In this document: positions 58,690 to 64,000 of the stretch, piece after piece | How the letters are laid out: each line of letters begins with the position of its first letter | How positions within the stretch are numbered: the stretch's first letter is position 1 | NCBI RefSeq assembly: GCF_042477335.2 | Contig: NC_091250.1 | Location: forward strand, 129,615,384-129,679,383 | Source of the DNA: Ovis canadensis | Lineage: Eukaryota > Chordata > Mammalia > Artiodactyla > Bovidae | Reading direction: 5' to 3' | DNA: 64,000 nucleotides | Program-made: the position numbers and the translations under genes | Notes under the pieces: model-generated | The model's input: the letters and a program-made list of their open reading frames with translations, nothing else | Databases searched by the model: none | Told to the model about the DNA's origin: nothing

Positions 58690-59560
58690 AATAAGAAAAG
58701 TTGGACAGTGCGTGGAGAAAAAGGAAGCCTCCTACACTGTTAGTGGGGATATAAATTGGTGCAGCCACTGTGGAAAATGGTGTGGAGTTTCCTTAAAAAA
58801 CTAAAAAGGAAGTTACCATATGACCCAGCAATCCCACTCCTGGGCTTATATAAGGAGAAAACTCTAATTTGAAAAGACACATGCAGCCCATGTTCATAGC
58901 AGCACTATTTACGATAGCTAAGACCTGGAAACAACCTAAGTGTCCACCGACAGATAAATTGATAAAGATGATATGATATGTATACTGTTGTTCATTATTC
59001 AGTCGCTAAATTGTGTCCAATTCTTTGCAACCCCATGGACTGCAGCACGCCAGACTCCTCTGTCCTCCACTATCTCCCAGAGTTTGCTCTCAATTTATGT
59101 CCATTGAGTTGGTGATGCCATCCAACCATCTCATCCTCTGCCAACCACTTCTCCTTATATAAATACACACATACAATGGAATATTACTCAGCCATAAAAA
59201 GAATGAACCATTGCCATTTGCAGCAATATGGATGGACCTAGAGACTATCATACTAAGTGAAGTAAGTCAGACAAAGACAAGTATCATATGACATTAGTCA
59301 TATGTGGAATCTAAAAAGCAATTATACAAATGAACATATTTACAAAACAGAAACAAACTCGCATAGGAAAACAACTTATGGTTACCAAAGGCAAAAGGGA
59401 GGGAGGGCTAAATTAGGAGTCTGGGATTAGCAAATGCAAACTCCTATATATGAAATAGATAAACATATAGCACAGGGAATGCGATTCCATATCTTGTAAC
59501 AAACTATAATGGAAAAGAATCTGAAAAAGAATAGAATAAATAAATTCATATGTTGAAGCT
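58690..59560 (+). mobile_element. L1 LINE 3' region, split by a BovB piece
   Basis: Sense L1: agaaaagttggacagtgcgtgg, ccatatgacccagcaatcccactcctggg, and, after the BovB, acaatggaatattactcagcc and caacttatggttaccaaaggc. Confidence 0.85.
58986..59155 (-). mobile_element. BovB 3'-end fragment (antisense)
   Basis: ctgttgttcattattcagtcgctaaattgtgtcc ... catctcatcctctgccaacc; about 170 bp. Confidence 0.85.
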
Positions 59561-60636
59561 CTGACCCCAAATGTGACTAAGACTTTGTCTAACATTTGGG
59601 CTGTTATAACAAAATATCATAGACTGGGTAGTTTATAAGCCACAGAAATTTATTTATCACAGTTCAAAGGTCACAAAGGGTTGGACACGACTTGGCAACT
59701 GAACAGCAACCATGAAAGCTAAATCCTCAGCATTAGTTAAATCCTCCACTGGACTCTGTGGTTATTACAGCCGTTTGGTTATTACAGTCCAGTCCAGACA
59801 AGAGTTAATGGAGTGGGTTGCCATTTCCTTCTCCAAGGGATCTTCCCTACGCAGAGACTGAACTCAGGCCTCCCTCATTGCAGGCAGACATTTTACTGTC
59901 TGAGCCACCAGGGAAGCTTCAGCATTAGTAACAGAGTTTATCTAGGTTCCTAGAAACAAAATTATCTGGAAGTCTAAGATCAAGGCACCAGCATGGTTGA
60001 GTTTTGCTGAGTCTCTTTTCCTAGTTTATAGCTAGAGCCTTCTCACTAAATCCTCCCATAGTGGGAAAGGTTAGAACATACTGGGTGGTCTCACTGATAA
60101 CAGCATTAATCCCATTTACGGGGACTCTACTCTGCCAACTTTAACAATATAGTAGTCAGTTGTTTTACCAGCAGAACTGAGCTGATTTAAGAAAAGCCAG
60201 GGGAATTGCATTTGGAATGTAGAAACTATGGTGTACCACAGGCAAATTCAGACAAGAAGGAAGAGGAACTTGCTTTTATAGGGGAAAAGGGATCTTTGGG
60301 AAAGGCTATAATAACCAGAGTCCAGTGGAGGAACCAGGAATCCAGTCCAAAGTGTGGAGGTTTCTTACCTGTTGGGGTGCTACAGTCTCTGGTTGGCTGG
60401 ACTGCCCTCTGGTGGAGAGAACTTTTCTTCTTACTGCTGGATAGTAAAGTAGGCAATACCGTCTTGTCTGAGAGGTAGGCATGGTCTCTTCCTACCTACC
60501 TACCTACCTACTCCTACATGGAGTTCTTGGCAATGCGTGGTCTGTCCTGACTCCAGTTTCAGCTCAGGATTCTTTCTTTAATCAACTCCACAACCCTCAT
60601 TACCTCCTCCCAATTCTTTCATATTGGGAGTCAAGA
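59561..60636. other. Intergenic with small repeat pieces
   Basis: Contains an old repeat remnant (59565-59660), a 40-bp BovB 3' end (59668-59710, ggttggacacgacttggcaac), an antisense Bov-tA piece (59807-59925) and a (ctac)n run at 60494-60512. No supported gene. Confidence 0.6.
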
Positions 60637-60828
60637 TTTCTTTTTTAATATTTATTTATTTGGCTACATTGGGTCTTAGTTGCTGCGCATGGGATCCTGA
60701 TCTTCACTGTAGCACGTGAATTCTTAGTTGCAGCATGTGGGATCTAGTTCCTTGACCAGAGATTGAACATGGACCACCTGCATTGGGAGCGTGGAGTGTT
60801 AGCCACTGAACCACCAGGGAAGTCCCAG
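60637..60828 (-). mobile_element. CHR-type SINE (antisense)
   Basis: atttatttatttggctacattgggtcttagttgctgc ... gaccagagattgaacatgg ... ccactgaaccaccagggaagtccc. Confidence 0.88.
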
Positions 60829-60904
60829 GGCTTAACATTTCAACATATGGATTTTGGGAGAAACACAAACAGCCAGACCATGGTAACCAGGTAGCCTTTA
60901 AAGA

Positions 60905-63900
60905 GGTAGTTGAGGTTAAGCCCGGCTATGACGGATCGCGTGGCAGAAGTGCGCCAGCTCCGACGGACCTCACAGAAGCATGTACGAAAGGAGCTACCCC
61001 ATGTCTGAGGTCTGGGGAGGTGGCCAAGAGGAGCTACCCTGCATCCGAGGTCAAGGGTGGCAGCCATGAGTGCTGGGCTGTGACGGCGCAGGAGCGGCCG
61101 AGAGGAGCTACCCCCAACCCAAGGCCAAGGTAAGGAGCAGCAGCTGCGCTTTGCTGGAGCAGCCATGAAGAGATACCCCACGCCCAAGGTAAGAGAAACC
61201 CAAGTAAGATGGTAGGTGTTGCAAGAGGGCATCAGAGGGCAGACACACTGAAACCATATTCATAGAAAACTAGTCAATCTAATCACACTAGGACCACAGC
61301 CTTGTCTAACTCAATAAAACCAAGCCATGCCCTGTGGGGCAACCCAAGATGGGTGGGTCATGGTGGAGAGGTCTGACAGAATGTGGTCCACTGGAGAAGG
61401 GAATGGCAAACCACTTCAGTATTCTTGCCTTGAGAACCCCATGAACAGTATGAAAAGGCAAAATGATAGGATACTGAAAGAGGAACTCCCCAGGTCAGTA
61501 GGTGCCCAATATGCTACTGGAGATCAGTGGAGAAATAACTCCAGAAAGAAGGGATGGAACCAAAGCAAAAACAATACACAGCTGTGGATGTGACTGGTGA
61601 TAGAAGCAAGGTCTGATGCTGTAAAGAGCAATATTGCATAGGAACCTGGAATGTCAGGTCCATGAATCAAGGCAAATTGGAAGTGGTCAAACAAGAGATG
61701 GCAAGAGTGAACGTCAACATTCTAGGAATCCGCAAACTAAAATGGGCTGGAATGGGTGAATTTAACTCAGATGACCGTTATATCTACTACTGTGGGCAGG
61801 AATCCCTCAGAAGAAATGGAGTAGCCATCGTGGTCAACAAGAGTCCAAAATGCAGTACTTGGATGCAATCTCAAAAATGACAGAATGATCTCTGTTCATT
61901 TCCAAGGCAAACGATTCAATATCACAGTAATCCAAGTCTATGCCCCAACCAGGAACAGTGAAGAAGCTAAAGTTGAACAGTTCTATGAAGATCTATAAGA
62001 TCTTTTAGAACGAACACTCAAAAAAAAGATGTCCTTTTCATTATAGGAGACTGGATTGCAAAAGAAGGAAGTCAAGAAACACCTGGAATAACAGGCAAAT
62101 TTGGCCTTGGAATATGGAATGAAGCAGGGCAAAGACTAATAGAGTTTTGCCAAGAAAATGTACTGGTCATAGCAAACAACCTCTTCCAACAACACAAGAG
62201 AAGACTCTACACATGGACATTACCAGATGGTCAACACTGAAATCAGATTGATTATATTTTTTGCAGCCAAAGATGGAGAAGCTCTATACACTCAGCAAAA
62301 ACAGGACTGGGAGCTGACTATGGCTCAGATGATGAACTCCTTATTGCCAAATTGAGACTTAAATTGAAGAAAGTAGGGAAAACCACTAGACCATTCATGT
62401 ATGACCTAAATCAAATCCCTTATGATTATACAGTGGAAGTGAATAATAATAGATTTAAGGGACTAGATCTGATAGATAGAGTGCCTGATGAACTATGGAA
62501 TGAGGTTCATGACATTGTACAGGAGACAGGGATCAAGACCAACCCCATGGAAAAGAAACACAAAAAAAGCAAAATGGCTGTCTGGGGAGGCCTTACAAAT
62601 AGCTGTGAAAAGAGAAGCAAAAAGCAAAGGAGAAAAGTAAAGATATAAGTATCTGAATGCAGAGTTCCAAAGAATAGTAAGGAGAGATAAGAAAGCCTTC
62701 CTCAGCAATCAATGCAAAGATATAGAGGAAAACAACAGAATGGGAAAGACTAGAGATCTCTTCAAGAAAATTAGAGATACCAAGGGAACATTTCATGCAA
62801 AGATGGGCTCGATAAAGGACAGAAATGGTATGGATCTAACAGAAGCAGCAGATATTAAGAAGAGGTGGCAAGAATACACAGAACAACTGTACAAAAAAAA
62901 TCTTCACAACCCAGATAATCACGATGGTGTAATCACTCACCTAGAGCCAGACATCCTGGAATGTGAAGTCAAGTGGGCCTTAGAAAGCATCACTACAAAC
63001 AAAGCTAGTGGAGGTGATGGAATTCCAGTTGAGATATTTCAAATCCTGAAAGATGATGCTGTGAAAGTGCTGCACTCATATGCCAGCAAATTTGGAAAAC
63101 TCATCAGTGGCCACAGGACTGGAAAAGGTCCGTTTTCATTCCAATTCCAAAGAAAGGCAATGCCAAAGAATGCTCAAACTACTGCACAATTGCACTCTTC
63201 TCACACGCTAGTAAAGTAATGCTCAAAATTCTCCAAGCCAGGCTTCAGCAATACGTGAACCGTGAAGTTCCAGATGTTCAAGCTGGTTTTTTGAAAAGGC
63301 AGAGGAATCTGAGATCAAATTGCCAACATCCGCTGGATCATGGAAAAAGCAAGAGAGTTCCAGGAAAACATCCATTTCTGCTTTAGTGACTATGCCAAAG
63401 CCTTTGACTGTGTGGATCACAATAAACTGTGGAAAATTCTGAAAGAGATGGGAATACCAGAACACCTGACCTGCCTCTTGAGAAACCTGTATGCAGGTCA
63501 GGAAGCAACAGGTAGAACTGGACATGGAACAACAGACTGGTTCCAAATAGGAGAAGGAGTACGTCAAGGCTGTCTATTGTCACCCTGCTTATTTAACTTC
63601 TATGCAGAGTACATCATGAGAAACACTGGGCTGGAAGAAGCACAAGCTGGAATCAAGATTGCCGGGAGAAATATCAATAACCTCACATATGCAGATGACA
63701 CCACCCTTATGGCAGAAAGTGAAGAGGAACTAAAGAGCCTCTTGATGAAAGTGAAAGAGGAGAATGAAAAAGTTGGCTTAAAGCTCAACATTCAGAAAAT
63801 GAAGATCGTGGCATCTGGTCCCATCACTTCATGGGAGATAGATGGGGAAATGGTGGAAACAGTGGCTGACTTTATTTTGGGGGGCTCCAAAATCACTGCA

Positions 63901-64000
63901 GATGGTGATTGCAGCCATGCAATTAAAAGACGCTTTCTCCTTGGGAGAAAAGTTATGACCTACCTAGACAGCATATTTACTTTGCCAACAAAGGTCCGTC
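60905..64000 (+). mobile_element. Near-full-length BovB (RTE) LINE, runs off window
   Basis: Starts at about 60905 with a GC-rich 5'UTR (agcccggctatgacggatcgcg) and continues through the endonuclease (ggaacctggaatgtcagg; ccaagtctatgcccc; gattgattatattttttgc) and the RT ([18 protein letters not shown]-type and YADD blocks) to the window end. The endonuclease is mutated and frames are broken many times (longest frame 62740-63219), so it is not active. It is the only copy here with a 5'UTR. The 3' end and target duplication lie outside. Confidence 0.93.
61393..61465 (+). repeat. Bov-A-like segment in BovB 5'UTR
   Basis: ggagaagggaatggcaaaccacttcagtattcttgcc and accccatgaacagtatg resemble the Bov-A body of the SINEs (ggagaaggaaatggcaacccactcc..., aatcccatggacagag). 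Confidence 0.8.

Overview
The window is mammalian nuclear DNA from a ruminant, most likely cattle or a close bovid. The evidence is the dense load of ruminant-specific repeats: BovB (RTE) LINEs on both strands, tRNA-derived Bov-tA and BOV-A2 SINEs, CHR-type SINEs and a bovine-type L1 5'UTR. Genes have introns with GT-AG borders and AATAAA poly(A) signals. All repeat calls are by eye.

Region 1 (about 1983-34550) is the 3' part of MAN2B2 (epididymis-type lysosomal alpha-mannosidase, GH38) on the + strand. I place 13 coding exons whose splice phases all agree and which end at a TGA at 34405-34407. The exon set matches the last 13 of 19 exons if the gene has the human structure (inference). Its introns carry an antisense gammaretrovirus-like provirus (5780-14563) with two LTRs and broken gag, pro-pol and env. 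That provirus is flanked by an unusual direct duplication of about 290 bp of intron sequence. Another intron holds a 2.2 kb CAC/CAT triplet tract (28911-31086), and the last intron holds a TGGATGGG-type minisatellite.

Region 2 (34551-46260) is intergenic and almost wholly repeats: old LTR-like elements, a MER5A-like DNA transposon, a gutted L1 that keeps its 5'UTR and its 3' end, a rearranged BovB with an inverted 5' segment, and stacked SINEs.

Region 3 (46270-48805) is MRFAP1 (MORF4/MRG15-associated protein): a CpG-rich promoter, a probable 5'UTR intron, a single-exon 127-codon ORF, and a downstream exon that I infer is spliced 13 nt after the stop. That exon stays open for 50 codons in the MRFAP1 frame. 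The MAN2B2-MRFAP1 order agrees with human 4p16.1 synteny.

Region 4 (48806-64000) has no gene I can support. It holds nested SINE and LINE insertions, an inverted repeat around a SINE, and at the right edge the 5' three kilobases of a near-full-length but mutated BovB that runs out of the window.

I found no prokaryote-type system, CRISPR array or new enzyme. The most promising unusual items are the long duplication around the provirus, the coding-like MRFAP1 downstream exon, and the rearranged BovB/L1 complex.
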